Positions 10,932-23,662 of a stretch of DNA of 64,000 nt are shown here, piece after piece (positions within the stretch are counted from its first letter, which is position 1; every line of letters starts with the position of its first letter). Origin of the DNA: Leucaena leucocephala. Lineage: Eukaryota > Streptophyta > Magnoliopsida > Fabales > Fabaceae. Position numbers and translations under genes: made by a program. The stretch is from contig CM073518.1 of NCBI GenBank assembly GCA_037074615.1, positions 1,426,001-1,490,000 on the forward strand. The letters run 5' to 3'. Under the pieces are notes generated by a model, which worked only from the letters and a program-made list of their open reading frames with translations, had not been told where the DNA came from and did not search any database.

Positions 10932-11117
10932 TACCAACGAGATTTAATCCGAATACTAAATAATTTAATATCATTTCAGTAAAATTTTGAGTTTAAATTT
11001 TAGTATATGTAAAAAATTCTCGTTAAAAGACTCATCTACTATAGCCAAGTACGCGACGCGGATCGAATCTAAATATAGTCGAAACAAAACTCCAATAAAT
11101 TAGGTGGGGAAAAAAAT
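10932..11117 (+). mobile_element. SINE, decayed copy 3
   Basis: Plus-strand relative of the elements at 1928 and 26399. It opens with accaacgagatttaatccga and shares the 3' block around agactcatctactatagcca, ending in ggtggggaaaaaaa. Most differences are C to T or G to A at former CpG sites, the pattern of methylated-cytosine decay, so it looks much older than the other copies. No flanking duplication survives. Confidence 0.7.
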
Positions 11118-11377
11118 CTCCATTTTATCCTTCCATACCTGAATCTTAAATATCTACTCCCTTCTCGTTTTGCTTAGGGGATGTTAGAGTGTTGTAATAC
11201 GAGTATTAATTTTATAAAGTCTAACTATATAATAGACATGGACGTAATTGTTTGTATTTCATTATCGATATTTATTAAATTAATCATGCATGGTTGAGTT
11301 AAATTAAAATTATTAAACTTATAAATGGAAAATAATAGGTGCGATGTGAGAGAGAATCTGCTTTTGAAGGGAGGCTG
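11118..11377. other. AT-rich spacer
   Basis: Nothing recognisable. Confidence 0.5.
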
Positions 11378-11378
11378 G

Positions 11379-11411
<33 letters not shown>

Positions 11412-11414
11412 AGG
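11378..11414 (+). repeat. (GGGTGA)n hexamer repeat
   Basis: Six nearly perfect tandem GGGTGA units. It is not the plant telomere repeat. It lies at the edge of a 200-bp island richer in G+C that holds a G-box at 11490-11495 and a telo-box-like tttagggtttccc at 11570. Confidence 0.85.
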
Positions 11415-14400
11415 TTGGATGGGATATGTTTAAACGGCCGTTATGCGATTCTAAGAGGATAAACCATAACGGTGGTTTGCCCGTCGAGGCACGTGACCCA
11501 AATCCCGATGCATGTCATGGCATGGATGGCATTCGCATGGCCATCCACCCCTCCCTCCGCAGTCCAGGTTTAGGGTTTCCCTCCTTTCCTCACATTGCCC
11601 TTCTTCATCTTACGTCATCCTTTCATTTGAGTGCACCCAAATTGTCTCCCTTTTTTTCTTTTTCATCCTAATTTCCTTATCGTTATGCAGATCTCTTGTT
11701 TCAGACTATTTTAAATTAAATCCACATTAAAATGCCCTTTTATTAATTTTTTTAATTTTAAATTAGAGTGAGTCCTTTGTAATATTTATACATAATCTAA
11801 ATTATTCATATTGCGTAGGCCTTCCTCTTTGTATTCTACGTTGATGATCGATATACATACAATTAAGTGATGGAATTCATACATGAAAATAAAATGTAAC
11901 AAGAGTTAAATCATTTTGCTAACTCACTTGAGAATATATTTTAAAATACCTAAATTCATATTTATCAGAAAATTAAATGGATATTCCAAAAAAATGACAA
12001 AAGTTGACACATGTTGTTTCTATATAATTGTTAATTATTAATTATGATTGTAATAAACTTCACTTGATTTCTTTAAAAATATGTTATTCGGCTGCACGCC
12101 ATGGTCCATGGACACGCAGAATGTTCATGATCATGGTAGGGCAATTTTGTTCTAATTTTATGTTTTGAATGGTTAAATAGTCATCAAATTGTTTTTTGCT
12201 AACTCTTAAATAAGCGACTTAGAAATGATACATGAAAAATATTTATCAAATTTAATTTATTTGTATAAATATTTTTTAAGTCTAGAAATAAATGCTAATC
12301 TTACTAATTAATTTGTACCTAAAATTCTTTATTATAAAATTATAATCGTTAAATCTTCGTGTATTTATGGGCATGTCTAAGATTCAACCAGGATTGGAAA
12401 ATGAGGATTTGACAACTTGCAACTAAATTAAATCAACACAATGACTTCAATACGTTTATCAGTCTATTAGTCATGACTTGATATTAAAACAGAACGCATG
12501 TGTGAGGCTATTACTTCCGGCATGTTTGACGTAACTTTTAAAAGATAAAAATGTATTTTATAAATTAACAAGTTTCATTGACTCCTACAACAACCTATAG
12601 GTCATCGTTTAAGTAAATTTTTGTTACAGAGGTCACATTAAATTTGAAATAACTTCATCAAGCTTCTTTTATTTATAAGTGAACATTTTAAAATTATCAT
12701 TTTAGCACGTCGTCGTCTGAACAAATTTTAGTGAAGTTGATTTTTTATAAAAATAATCATTCAGATATAAATTATACCCTATTGATTAGGAGCGATAACG
12801 TTGACTAACTCGTGACTAGTTGAGGGAGAGATGAATCGGTTTAAAAATATCTACTTTTTAAATGAGTTGGTATTTAATTAATTCGAATTTATCAAGACGA
12901 GTTAACCCACTAAGCCCATCAATTTTTTTTAATTTATTTTTTTTGACAAAGAAAATTATTATTTATTTGAGAAGACGACAAGTCGATGAGGGGAAGGAGG
13001 GAGTTAAGTTTTGACGTGGAAGGAGATTCAGATTATTAGATTTTGCCTTTATTGAAAGTGAGAATAAAGAAATAAATAAAAAAATTAACCCGCCAATTTA
13101 ACATATTAGTCCGACCTGCACCAAAATAATTTATTAATTTTACAATTCAACTCACTATCGCCCAACCCATTTTTGCGGGGACTGAATTTACCCTGATTTT
13201 ATTTTTTTAAAGTTAATTTTGATAACAATCACTTTGCCAACAAAAAAACAGTATTGACATTGATGATACTGTTATTTTTTTACATGATTATTTTTTTTTT
13301 AAAATGTACGATTTAAAAACACATACATACACAACAACTTACAAGTGCACAGTAGCTATATACACGAGGCGTATTGTTTATAAATTAAGAATAGTGTGAT
13401 TTGATTATATGAAGATGACATGGGGATCCCAAAAAGGCAACAATGGGAGGAAGGAAAGATCCAAAGGCCCTCACTCAACGATTGCGTGCCTTTGATTCAT
13501 ATCCCTGACATTTTTGGTACTCTCCCCCTTCTTTCTCTGTACTCTCCTCCAACGTTGACTTCTTTTTTCCTATCCATTCATTCCCTCGCATTCCCATCGC
13601 CTGATTCCCATCTTTTTGTTTCTTACTTGTTCATTCCTATCCCTGTCATTGAGATTTTTGAATAATCTAGTCTCCTATTTATGGCCTTATTATAACTCCC
13701 CCTGTTCTGTACGAATGACTGGTAACGCTGTTCTGTGTCTTCATTAATCTGATGGGTTATTTTTGGTTTTTATACTATGCATATTTAACTGCGGTCCTAC
13801 TCACCCCGGTGTTTTAATAATTAATTAAAAGATTGGTCAGAGACATTTTTTTTATATATAAAAAAATTTAGATAAATTCAATAACAATCCTCTACTAAAA
13901 TTATGATATAATTTTAAAATTTAAAAAATATTTATAAAAAACTAATAAGATAATTTATTAGAAAAATTTATCTCTTATAATGTTTTTATATTCTTCAGAT
14001 CAAATTTATTCAACCTGTTCAAATAATAAAAAAAAAATTGCACTTTGAAGTTTGTAACGGAAAAAAAAGTAAGTAACCCTTAATCCATCCATCTCATTTT
14101 GTTAAAAAAAAGATTTAGTTATTTAAAATCCAATACTCTTACAAATTTATATCTAGATGCAACTTTTTAAAATATATTTTTTATATTTACACAAAAGATA
14201 AATTTATATCAAGTTCAGTTCTCAAATCTTAATTTACTAATGTGTCATATTTTTTAATGTATTTATTTAATTTAAATCTACATAAAAAAAATAACACACA
14301 TATATAGATGTGATTATAAAATTTATAATTTTTGTTCGTTTTGCTGGAGACAACAAGAGATTCGATAGATTTTTGGCCATGGACTTTTTTCGGTTGAAAT

Positions 14401-15090
14401 ATAAAAATTTGGTGTGTCTTTAGGACGATAAAAATAATGGTGCCACTTAAGGATATTTAGGAAATCTAGCTCAAGTAACTGGAGGGCCCAAAAAAAGAGT
14501 AGAGCACGCCATTACTTGTGACCTGTGGGTGAGTACGAAAAAAAAATGTAAAAGTTATATTATAAGAATAAAAAAGAGGTCGCATTATTTATAAAATTGT
14601 CCTCGTTCTTTTTTTACCCCCTTCCTCTTCCTTAAAGACCAATATGTCATTCTCACCCTTCCCTCTCCCTTACAAACCCTTATTTTTCCTATCCTCATCT
14701 CCCTAAATGATTGTTAAAATGCTAAATGAATTCTTCACGATTGCTCCTTGTGATGTAGCAATAAGTTTTTACCATCCTCTAACGCTATCTATTGTCGAAC
14801 TACTTGATGCAACTATACAAGCTCCGGAGGTCCTCGCAGAGCCAGCTCCATAGATAACCAACTGCTTCATCCGCCTTTAAAAATATCGCCAACGACTATC
14901 TGGTTGCTCCACCCTCACTGCCGTAACCTCACTCGGTAGTAGGATTTCTTCAGCCCATTCCGCCACCGACAATGTACGGTGGTCATTATTACCAAGGATA
15001 TCAAATCGTTCCATGACGCTCTCTCGCTATTATGAACTTCACCTGTGGTTGTATTTTTTCAATTTGCTGTTTTCATTGTAAATAGCTGCA
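11415..15090. other. long AT-rich spacer
   Basis: No gene is recognised. Open frames at 11339-11730 and 13420-13665 are low-complexity and lack family similarity. The stretch 14600-15040 is less AT-rich and may be a decayed transposon, but no open frame survives. Confidence 0.5.
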
Positions 15091-15097
15091 ATAATGT

Positions 15098-15450
15098 ATT
15101 TTTTACTTTTATAATAATTTTAATCAATACAACGAGCATATTTATTATTATATTTAATAATTTAATTATAAATAATTATTGGTTAATTACTATTCGTGTA
15201 ATAAAATTGTTAATTTTTATAATTATTTTAACTACCGTAGTAGAAATATTTACTATTTTATTTAACAATTTAGTTATAAGTAATTAATTGGGTCAATTAC
15301 TACTCGTGTAATAGGATTGACAAATTTTATAATAATTTTTTCTACTATAATTAAGATATTTACTACTCTAACAACCTAATTACAAGTAATTACTTATATC
15401 AATTGCTGCTTGTATAATGTGATTAATAACTTTTATAATAATTTTAAAAC
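15098..15450. repeat. tandem repeat, unit about 106-110 bp, three copies
   Basis: Blocks such as tactcgtgtaataggattga (15301) recur as tattcgtgtaataaaattgt (15191) and tgcttgtataatgtgattaa (15407). Each is followed by a stretch like tttataataatttt. Copies differ by roughly a fifth of positions. No coding meaning. Confidence 0.65.
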
Positions 15451-15550
15451 TTAAGTGCCAAACAGGCACTCTGTGTTATTGCATCATTAATTCATGGCTT
15501 CCCACACTCTATCAACAGAGCTTTGAAACTCTTGTTGTGAAAAGCCTACG

Positions 15551-16041
15551 GGTGTATTTGGATTAGCTTTTGGAAAATAGATTATGGGAAGAATAGATTT
15601 TGGGAATAAAGATATTTGGATGATTAGTAGTAGAATCACTTTTTATATTGGTAAATTACCAAAAAAGGTATGGTATGATTAAAAGTAAGAGATATGAAAG
15701 ATGATAGAGAAGAAAGAGGAGAGAGGAGAGAGTGTAGAGTGTAGAGAGGAGAGATAAGAGAGAAAAAGAGAGATAAGAGAAGAGAGAGGAAAGAGAAAAA
15801 AAAGATAAGAGAAGAGAGAGGAGAGAGAGTGTAAGAAAAAGTAGGGTTAAAATAGTAATTAGATAATCCATAACTTAGGTTTCAAACTAAAAGCTATTTT
15901 CAGTAGCTTATTCAAAACTTAGATTTTAAACCGAGGTTTTGCCCAAAATTAATTATCAATAAAAATTATTATTTGTATAAAAATTTTTTAAATCGCGATT
16001 TTATCCAAAATTAATTTTTAAACCTAAGTGCCAAACAGGTA
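15551..16041. mobile_element. MITE, copy 1, with GA-rich centre
   Basis: About 490 bp starting ggtgtatttggattag and ending aagtgccaaacaggta, with loosely matching inverted ends. A 5-bp direct repeat CTACG at 15546-15550 and 16042-16046 is a good target-site duplication. The middle (15711-15850) is almost pure GAGA purine sequence. A related truncated copy lies at 40912-41275. A similar terminus, aagtgccaaacaggcact, occurs alone at 15453-15470. The ends are of the hAT-like type. Confidence 0.6.
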
Positions 16042-16700
16042 CTACGTCTGTCGCTCACTTTTCTTGAATTCTCAGCCCAATTCATCCCGCTTTATTTTGT
16101 GTTGCTCCTCGCCTTATGGGGAATCGTCAGATTCTCAGTTGAAGCAGTTGAGGGGGATTTGTCTGAGGAAGAGGAAAGAGAGAGAAAGAGAAAAAAATAA
16201 AAATAATTTCATAATTTTCCTAAAATTTAAAAAAAATATATTGATGATCGCCTTTTACAAAATTCAAATAACTTTTTAAAATTTTTAAATTTTATAAGGT
16301 ATTTTTTTATCTTTTTCCTATCAATAATCCATAACAACGTTTATAAAAAAATCAATAATAACAATATTCAGGTTAGTTAATATTTTGCGTAGATTCTTGT
16401 TTATTTTATAACAAGATTAGATTCATAAATGTTGATCATTAAACATAAGAGTATTCTGGTAAAATAGTAATTAAAGAACAAGAGAAGGGCATATGTATAA
16501 CTTTAAACCTAAATTCCGGGGGCTGGATGGAAACGAGCGGCGGAGATGAGATAATGTATGGGCATGATGAATTGAGGATACAGCATCATGGTAATAGGCA
16601 GGCACGCATGTGCATCAGAGGAGCTAATACAAGAACAGGATTTGACTTCATTCCAGAGACAGACCGAGGGTAGAAGAAAGAGAAAGGTGACAAAGAAAGA
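16042..16700. other. upstream region of SEUSS
   Basis: AT-rich spacer that passes into the SEUSS promoter. No clear TATA box was chosen. A pyrimidine-rich TC patch at 16748-16810 probably marks the transcription start region. Confidence 0.45.
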
Positions 16701-17049
16701 ATGAAGAAAATTCAATCCGATCGAATACAATTTTGACGTCCGCAAGGGCTCTCTTCTCTCTCCCTTCTCTCTCACTCATTTTTTCGCTTCTCTTTCCACT
16801 TTCTCTCTCTAAGCCCACAGCCACGAACAGGGTGTTTACTGAGATTGATAGCCCATATCCCAGGCGATACACTGAGAAACCCTAGATAAGCTCTACCCAC
16901 ATCTTCAATACTATTCCCAACGAAGGAAAATCCGAGTGCAAACTGCGAGCTATTCTTAATTATCAATTCTTTGATCAGTTCCCACTGGCGTTCTTGATTA
17001 TTTTCTTCCGTTTTGTTCGGAGGCTTTCGCTGTTCAATTTCAACTCCTG

Positions 17050-17883
17050 GTGAGTTCTCGCTATTCTACCACTTTGACCCTTTCTACTCTTGTTTCTGTT
17101 GCTGTCAATCCGCCATGCTCCATTTTACTTGGTCGAGCTGTGGATCCTTGATTCTCTTTAGCAAGGGCTCGATCGAGGGCTGTCAGCACTAAATTTTCTG
17201 TCACTTATTTTTTGCTTCCTGCTTAACTTTTCTCTCATTTCTTTTATAAAGTTTATATCTTGCGCCTCTTAATCACTGTGTCTGGCCCCGTGAGATTGAA
17301 AATTGAGCACAGACTTATTATAAAGAAGCTAATCTCAATCATCTAGCTCGGTTTGCTTGTATGTTTCGGACTTCACTGCCTGGCTGTTGGCAGATGGGCT
17401 CTTTCTTCTGATTAAAATAAGATTTCGTATTTTTTCCAAAGGCTTTGGTTGTTGGCGTCACAATATCATTATTTTGAATCTTTTTTCTGTGCCGAAGTTT
17501 TATTGTTTTACTGCATAGCCTCTTGTGCAATGGATAACGAATTGGATCTGAAAAGTCATGTATTGTACAGAGATTCATGCGAAAGCCGTTTGAAGGTTGC
17601 TTATCTGACCGCACCAATGCAACTGTGATGTTCAGAATCGAAGGTTGTTTCTTGGTTTAAGCTTTCTTTGGTCTATGGCTCGTACTTGGTTAAACTCAAC
17701 ACCACAGGCTCTGGAAGAATTCTTACCCATTTCTATTGGCGTGCAGTAAATCCTCTGGAGCTTGAAGCCTTACGTTTTGGTATGAAATAATATCTGGGTT
17801 GAACTGTATGCCCAGTTTATCAAAAGCTGGTGTGTGATTGTAGTTTGTTGAACTCATGTTTTATACTTAGTTGTTCTGCTTAG
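17050..17883 (+). other. 5' UTR intron of SEUSS
   Basis: The leader appears to run from about 16750 to 17049 (donor at caactcctg/gtgagttctc) and resumes at 17884 after tgcttag, 31 bases before the ATG. Long 5' UTR introns are common in plant regulatory genes and often raise expression. Confidence 0.6.
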
Positions 17884-17914
17884 GTGATTGTGTGAAGACC
17901 TCAACATTGAAAAG

Positions 17915-20900
17915 ATGGTACCCCCGGGACCACCCACTCCGATTGGTGGTGCCCAGTCTGTCCCATCCTCCCTCTTGAGATCTAATTCTGGGATGTTGGG
18001 AGCTCAAGGGGGTCCGGTGCCTTCACAGTCTTCTTTTCCCTCGCTTGTGTCACCACGGACTCAGTTTAACAACATGAACATGCTAGGAAATATGTCCAAT
18101 GTATCTTCCATGCTGAATCAGTCTTTCCCAATTGGGGTTCCAAATTCTGCGCTCTCTGGTCCCGGAAGTAGCCAGCGAGGAGGCATTGATGCTGGAGCTA
18201 AAACAGATACTCTCTCCAGTGTTGGCAATGGAATGAACTTCAATAATAACTCATCCTCGTTTGTACAATCAAATATGGTGAATCCCGGTCCATCTGGTCA
18301 AGGTCAGGGTCAACAATTTTCAAATCCTTCTGGTAACCAACTGTTGCCAGATCAACAGCATTCTCAACAACTTGATACTCAAAATTTCCAACATAGTCAG
18401 CAGTCATTGCAACAGTTCTCAGCTCCCCTGAACTCTCAGCAACAACAGCAGCAGCAACATTTTCAATCAATTCGAGGAGGGATAGCTGGCATAGGACCTG
18501 TTAAATTGGAGCCCCAAGTAAACAATGATCAACTTGGGCAGCAGCAGCAGATGCAATCATTGAGGAATCTTGCACCAGTGAAATTGGAACCTCAACAAAT
18601 GCAAACAATGAGATCTATGGCTCCAGTGAAAATGGAGCCCCAGCATTCTGACCAGTCATTATTTTTGCATCAACAGCAACAGCAGCAGCAACAGCAGCAA
18701 CAATACCTCCATATGTCAAGGCAACCCTCTCAGGCTACTGCTGCTCAGCTTAATCTATTGCACCACCAGAGACTGTTGCAATTACAACAGCACCAACAAC
18801 AACAACAACTCTTGAAGGCAATGCCTCAGCAACGGCCACAACTACAGCAGCAGTTTCAACAACAGAATATGCCTACAAGGACTTCCGGAAAGCCAGTTTA
18901 TGAACCTGGAATGTGTGCTAGGCGGCTGACGCATTACATGTATCAGCAACAGCATAGACCTGAAGTAAGAAGTATTCTTGTCTATTCTATTGCCTTTGTT
19001 CTGTGCATACCATCTGTGTCACTAAGATGCTTTATTTCTTCATTTTATGGAGGATAACAACATTGAGTTCTGGAGGAAATTTGTTGCTGAATATTTTGCT
19101 CCTAATGCCAAAAAGAAGTGGTGCGTTTCTATGTATGGAAGCGGCAGACATACAACTGGGGTTTTTCCTCAGGTATGCTACTATTGAAACCCTTCCAAAT
19201 TCCAAACTATTGTCTTAGGGCATTGATGACCCCATCTTAGCAAATTTTAGTTATTGTTCGAGGTCCATTATTTTATCTCAATCTTCTTTGTCATTGTCAT
19301 TGTTATGTATTTGGCAACTATTTCCTTTCATGTTGTCATAGACAAATAGGGATTAAAGGAGTAGCTTAATTGAATGTTGAGCATTAGTATAATCTAAGAT
19401 ATCTATTATTGAAATTTTTTCAGGATGTATGGCACTGTGAAATATGTAATCGCAAACCTGGCCGGGGGTTTGGTAAGATTCTGTTTCTTGGTTACCTTTT
19501 AAACATATCTTTGTTCAGTTTTCTCCACTGTCCCAATATTGATATACTAACCCTTTAACTTATTTTGTTTACTCTGAGGATAGTTTAAACTTTAAATATA
19601 CGGCTGCGGTGGATTATTTTCCTTTCTGATTCATGAAAGTTTTGTACAATTTCAGAAGCAACTGTTGAGGTACTTCCCAGGCTCTTCAAAATAAAGTATG
19701 AAAGTGGCACTTTGGAAGAGCTACTTTACGTAGACATGCCTCGCGAGTATCATAATTCCTCTGGTCAGATTGTCCTGGACTATGCGAAAGCAATACAAGA
19801 AAGTGTTTTTGAGCAACTCCGTGTTGTTCGTGATGGTCAACTTCGAATAGTTTTTTCTCCAGACCTGAAGGTTAGGCATAGAAATTATAATTTTCAGATT
19901 TTAAGTTAAAAAAGCTGGGGGCATTTTTTTTCTAGTTTCTAGTTTTTATTTTCTCTAAAAAGATGTTGACGTTCTAATTTTTATTATTTCTTTTGCAGAT
20001 ATGCTCTTGGGAATTTTGTGCTCGGCGTCATGAGGAACTTATCCCAAGAAGACTGTTAATACCTCAGGTCATTGATTAAATAATTTGTGTTACAATAAGC
20101 TTGGTTATTTGAATCAATAGAATCTCTACTTATTTAAATAGACAAGGGGATGTGGTTGGTTGATTAATAAATTGATTTCAGCAGATTCTGCTAAACTATT
20201 CAGTAATATACTCATGAAGGGTAGCAGATATCCTTTATTGGTAATTAGACTTGACATATTTGTACCATATAACTATTGCAAGTTCTGAGATTTTTACTTG
20301 CAAAGATGTTTGCTGAGCACCATACAGTATGCATTTTGGTTTTGCTGCATAATAATTCTAAAATTCTTTTTGTATTGCCGACATTCATGTTGTAGAGATG
20401 CTGACAAAGTGATGGGTGCGAATACAAATTTTGGATGTTGCTGCTGCATTATGGTTATTCCCTATCTAATTTATTTTTCTTGTTATTCAGGTTAGTCAGC
20501 TTGGAGCTGCTGCTCAAAAATACCAGGCTTTTACTCAGAATGCCACACCTAATTCATCTGTTCCTGAGTTACAAAATAATTGCAATATGTAAGTTCTTTT
20601 TGCTGTGCTTTATTTATGTAGCTTTCTTGTGATGTTTTATTTTATAATTATTCCCTAGAAACTGGCTACTGCATTAAACCTGCTTTAAACTTTAAAGATT
20701 GCATATACTGATTGTTTCAAAACTTCCTATGCTGAGACGCTGGCATAAGCTGTGGCTTATTTTCCTTGATTAAAAAATTTATATGTTGAAGGTTTACAGC
20801 TGTTTCTTTTTTCCTACTTTGGAGTCTTTGATGAGAAACCATCACCTGAAAAATGTTGGTTGCCACATTTTGCTTGTTTCATTTGGTGGAGTATTTGCCT

Positions 20901-23662
20901 TGTTAGATGTTTCAGAACTGCTTGCACCATCCATCCTTTTATTAGGAATAGTAGGGCCTTTGCATGTAGTTCTCATGACATTTGGGGTTATGAGTTGCAT
21001 GCCAGTACTGCCATTTGCTGTTTGAAATATTACCAATCATCTTGTTTAATTTTGTCAACGGTCTAGTTTGTTGTGTTTTCTGGTCTCTGTTGATCTGTTT
21101 TTGGTCTGACTGTTTGGGAGTTTGCTAGTTATGGTAAGGTTTCAATGGGCATCTTGCGAGTTTATGTATTTTATTTTCAGGTTTGTTGCATCTGCTCGTC
21201 AGTTAGCAAAAGCCCTAGAGGTGCCATTGGTTAATGATTTAGGATATACAAAGAGATATGTGCGGTGCCTACAGGTAATCTTACTAGTATGAGTGCTTGT
21301 CACTTTCGTTTCCTGAACTTCTTCCATGGTACCATGATGACCTTGCTTGATGATATGCTATGTTGGAATTCTTTTTGCGCTGACCATTTGTGCGGGTGAT
21401 CCTTTGTTCAAGGCTCTTGTCCTTCTTAATGTCATTGCAAGCTTTAGCAATTGATCTTTTTCAAAGTTGTATTCTATATTCTGTTTCCTGGAATAATGTT
21501 AGGATCTTTTCTCCTTTATGGAATATGGAATTTTCCCCTGTAATGGTGGTTACCGAGGTTATGTGTGCTTTCAAAAAATATATTGTATTATTTTGGAGTA
21601 GTTATGAAGGCTTACATTCTTTACTAGACTTGTGTTTTGCCAAAAAAGGAGAATGAGAAATTTTCTCTTGCCATGATAAATTGGTTAGGTGATTTTTGAA
21701 TTTATCACTGAGAAGGATCTGCTGAGTTAACTTGATAAACTCGTATCCTGGTTCTCTTTTTTGTTGGATATGTTGCAGATATCGGAAGTGGTAAATAGTA
21801 TGAAAGACTTGATTGATTACAGCCGAGAAAAAGGGATTGGACCTATGGGTAAGTTTAGTAATTTTGCTTTATCAAAAATATGTATATTAACGTGTTTGTC
21901 AAGATATTGTTAAGTGGTATTGAGATTTTTGTCGCTCTTCTGGAGTGGTTTATATATTTTATTCAGATGATTAGGGGCTCCAAATGCAGAAACAGAAAAT
22001 TTAACCATTTTACTGAGAAGCTAAAGATAGAGAAGCAATAAGCATTATTGCAGAAAACTTTTAGGTGGTCAGCCAGGAAAAAATTATTATGGGAGGCCTG
22101 ATAGGAAGCAATCAGGTCTGCAGGTTATTCTGGACAGCAATGGAAACTGTTTTGTTGATTTTCCCTTCTGGAAAAAGGTTAATGTTAGAATTTAATTATG
22201 AGCTATCTCTGAAAGTAATGTTTTAATTTGAAAAATTAAGAACCTTTGCTACTTTTAACTAGTCTCCTTAGTATGTGTGAAGTAATTAGAAGTGACTTCT
22301 AATAAGGAGGGAGTGAATATTTGTGGAATTATGGTTGTATAGTTGGGAGAAAACTGGATATATCCCAATGTTCCTTCTTTGTTACCCCTAAGGTCTGATC
22401 GTCTGGGCTCTGACAGTGAATTATATAAATTGCAAAAACCTAATTTATCAGTTGTCTTGTTTTATGCCTGGGACCAAGGGCTTGCTGCTGGGGTTCCTTT
22501 TGGTCTATTGTCCATGTTTTTGTGTAGATTAAAATCTCAGTTTTAATGACTGGAAGTTCAGTGATGCTCTGTTGTGAGGTTTTAGAACAAATTATTAGAT
22601 TTTTGAAAGGGGGTTACTCATGTTGTTTGATCTCTATATGGATAATTTCATGTCCATAGACCATGATTATATTTTTATTCTTGCCATTTATCAGAAAGCT
22701 TGGCCAAATATCCTCGGAGAACTGGTAGTTCATCTGGAGTCAATAGTCAAACTCAACTGCCTGAAGATCAATTACAGCAGCAGCAGCAACAACACATGGT
22801 GGCCCAAAACTCAAATGGTGATCAAAACTCGGTGCAACCTGCTGCTGTGCAAATAGCTTCTAGCAATGGGGTTGCTGGTGCAAATAACTGTATCAACTCG
22901 GTATCTGCATCAACTACCCCAAGTACCATTGTTGGACTTCTCCACCAGAATTCTATGAATTCTAGACAACAGAATTCCATGAACAATGCCAGCAGTCCGT
23001 ATGGAGGTAGTTCTGTTCAGATACCATCCCCAGGTTCGTCCAGTTCTGTGCCACCATCACAGTCAAACCTATCGCCCTTTCAAGCACCAACACCATCCTC
23101 ATCTAGCAATCCACCACAAACTTCTCACTCATCTTTAGCAGCTGGCAATCACATGAATTCATCTAATTCACCGGCTAATGTTTCCTTGCAACAACAGCAG
23201 TCATCCCTTTCTGGTGAAGCTGACCCCAGTGATGCTCAGAGTTCAGTTCAAAAAATCTTATCAGGGATATACACCCAAAATAATGGCACTGGTGGAATGG
23301 TAGGTGTCGGCTCTTTTGGAAATGATGTCAAGAATGTGAATGGGATTATGCCCGTGAGTAACAATACAGGTCTTAATAGTGGCAACTGCCTTCCTGGCAA
23401 TGGGCCTGTGAATGGTAATTCAGGTGTTGGGGCTGGTGGATATGGTGCGATGGGCGGTGGGCTCGGCCAATCTGCCATGGTCAATGGGATCAGAGCTGCT
23501 ATGGGAAATAACTCTATTATGAATGGGAGGGGAGGAATGGCAACTATTGCTCGAGACCAAGCTATGAGTCATCAACAAGATTTGTCAAACCAACTACTTA
23601 GTGGGCTAGGAGCAGTAAATTGTTTTAATAATCTTCAATTTGATTGGAAATCTTCCCCATGA
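17915..23662 (+). CDS. SEU: SEUSS transcriptional co-regulator
   Basis: Nine exons: 17915-18964, 19053-19172, 19424-19472, 19656-19870, 19999-20067, 20491-20588, 21181-21274, 21779-21848 and 22695-23662. They sum to 2733 nt and give 910 residues. In Arabidopsis SEU is a nuclear adaptor without DNA binding of its own; it pairs with LEUNIG and MADS factors to repress AGAMOUS and shape flowers and ovules. The N-terminal third is Gln-rich, with poly-Q runs near 186-192 and 255-265 and repeated PVKLEP/PVKMEP motifs. The LIM-binding-like dimerisation core lies at about 325-590 (FWRKFVAEYFAPNAKKKWCV, VWHCEICNRKPGRGFE, SWEFCARRHEELIPRRLLIP, MKDLIDYSREKGIGP). The C-terminal third is Ser/Asn/Gly-rich and ends FDWKSSP. 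I chose the ATG at 17915 because MVPPGPPTPIGG resembles the family start; an in-frame ATG at 17888 would add nine residues. It is closer to SEU than to SLK paralogues. Confidence 0.95.

Noticed and set aside
11378..11414. Possible interstitial telomere repeat
   Set aside because: The unit is GGGTGA, not the plant TTTAGGG.
15656..15871. Leu/Ser-rich 71-codon minus frame
   Set aside because: It is the translation of the GAGA tract in the MITE.
16509..16966. Minus-strand frames upstream of SEUSS
   Set aside because: Low-complexity products of the TC-rich SEUSS leader; no family likeness.
17888..17914. Upstream in-frame ATG of SEUSS
   Set aside because: It adds MCEDLNIEK, which does not resemble the family start; the ATG at 17915 fits better, although the first cannot be excluded.
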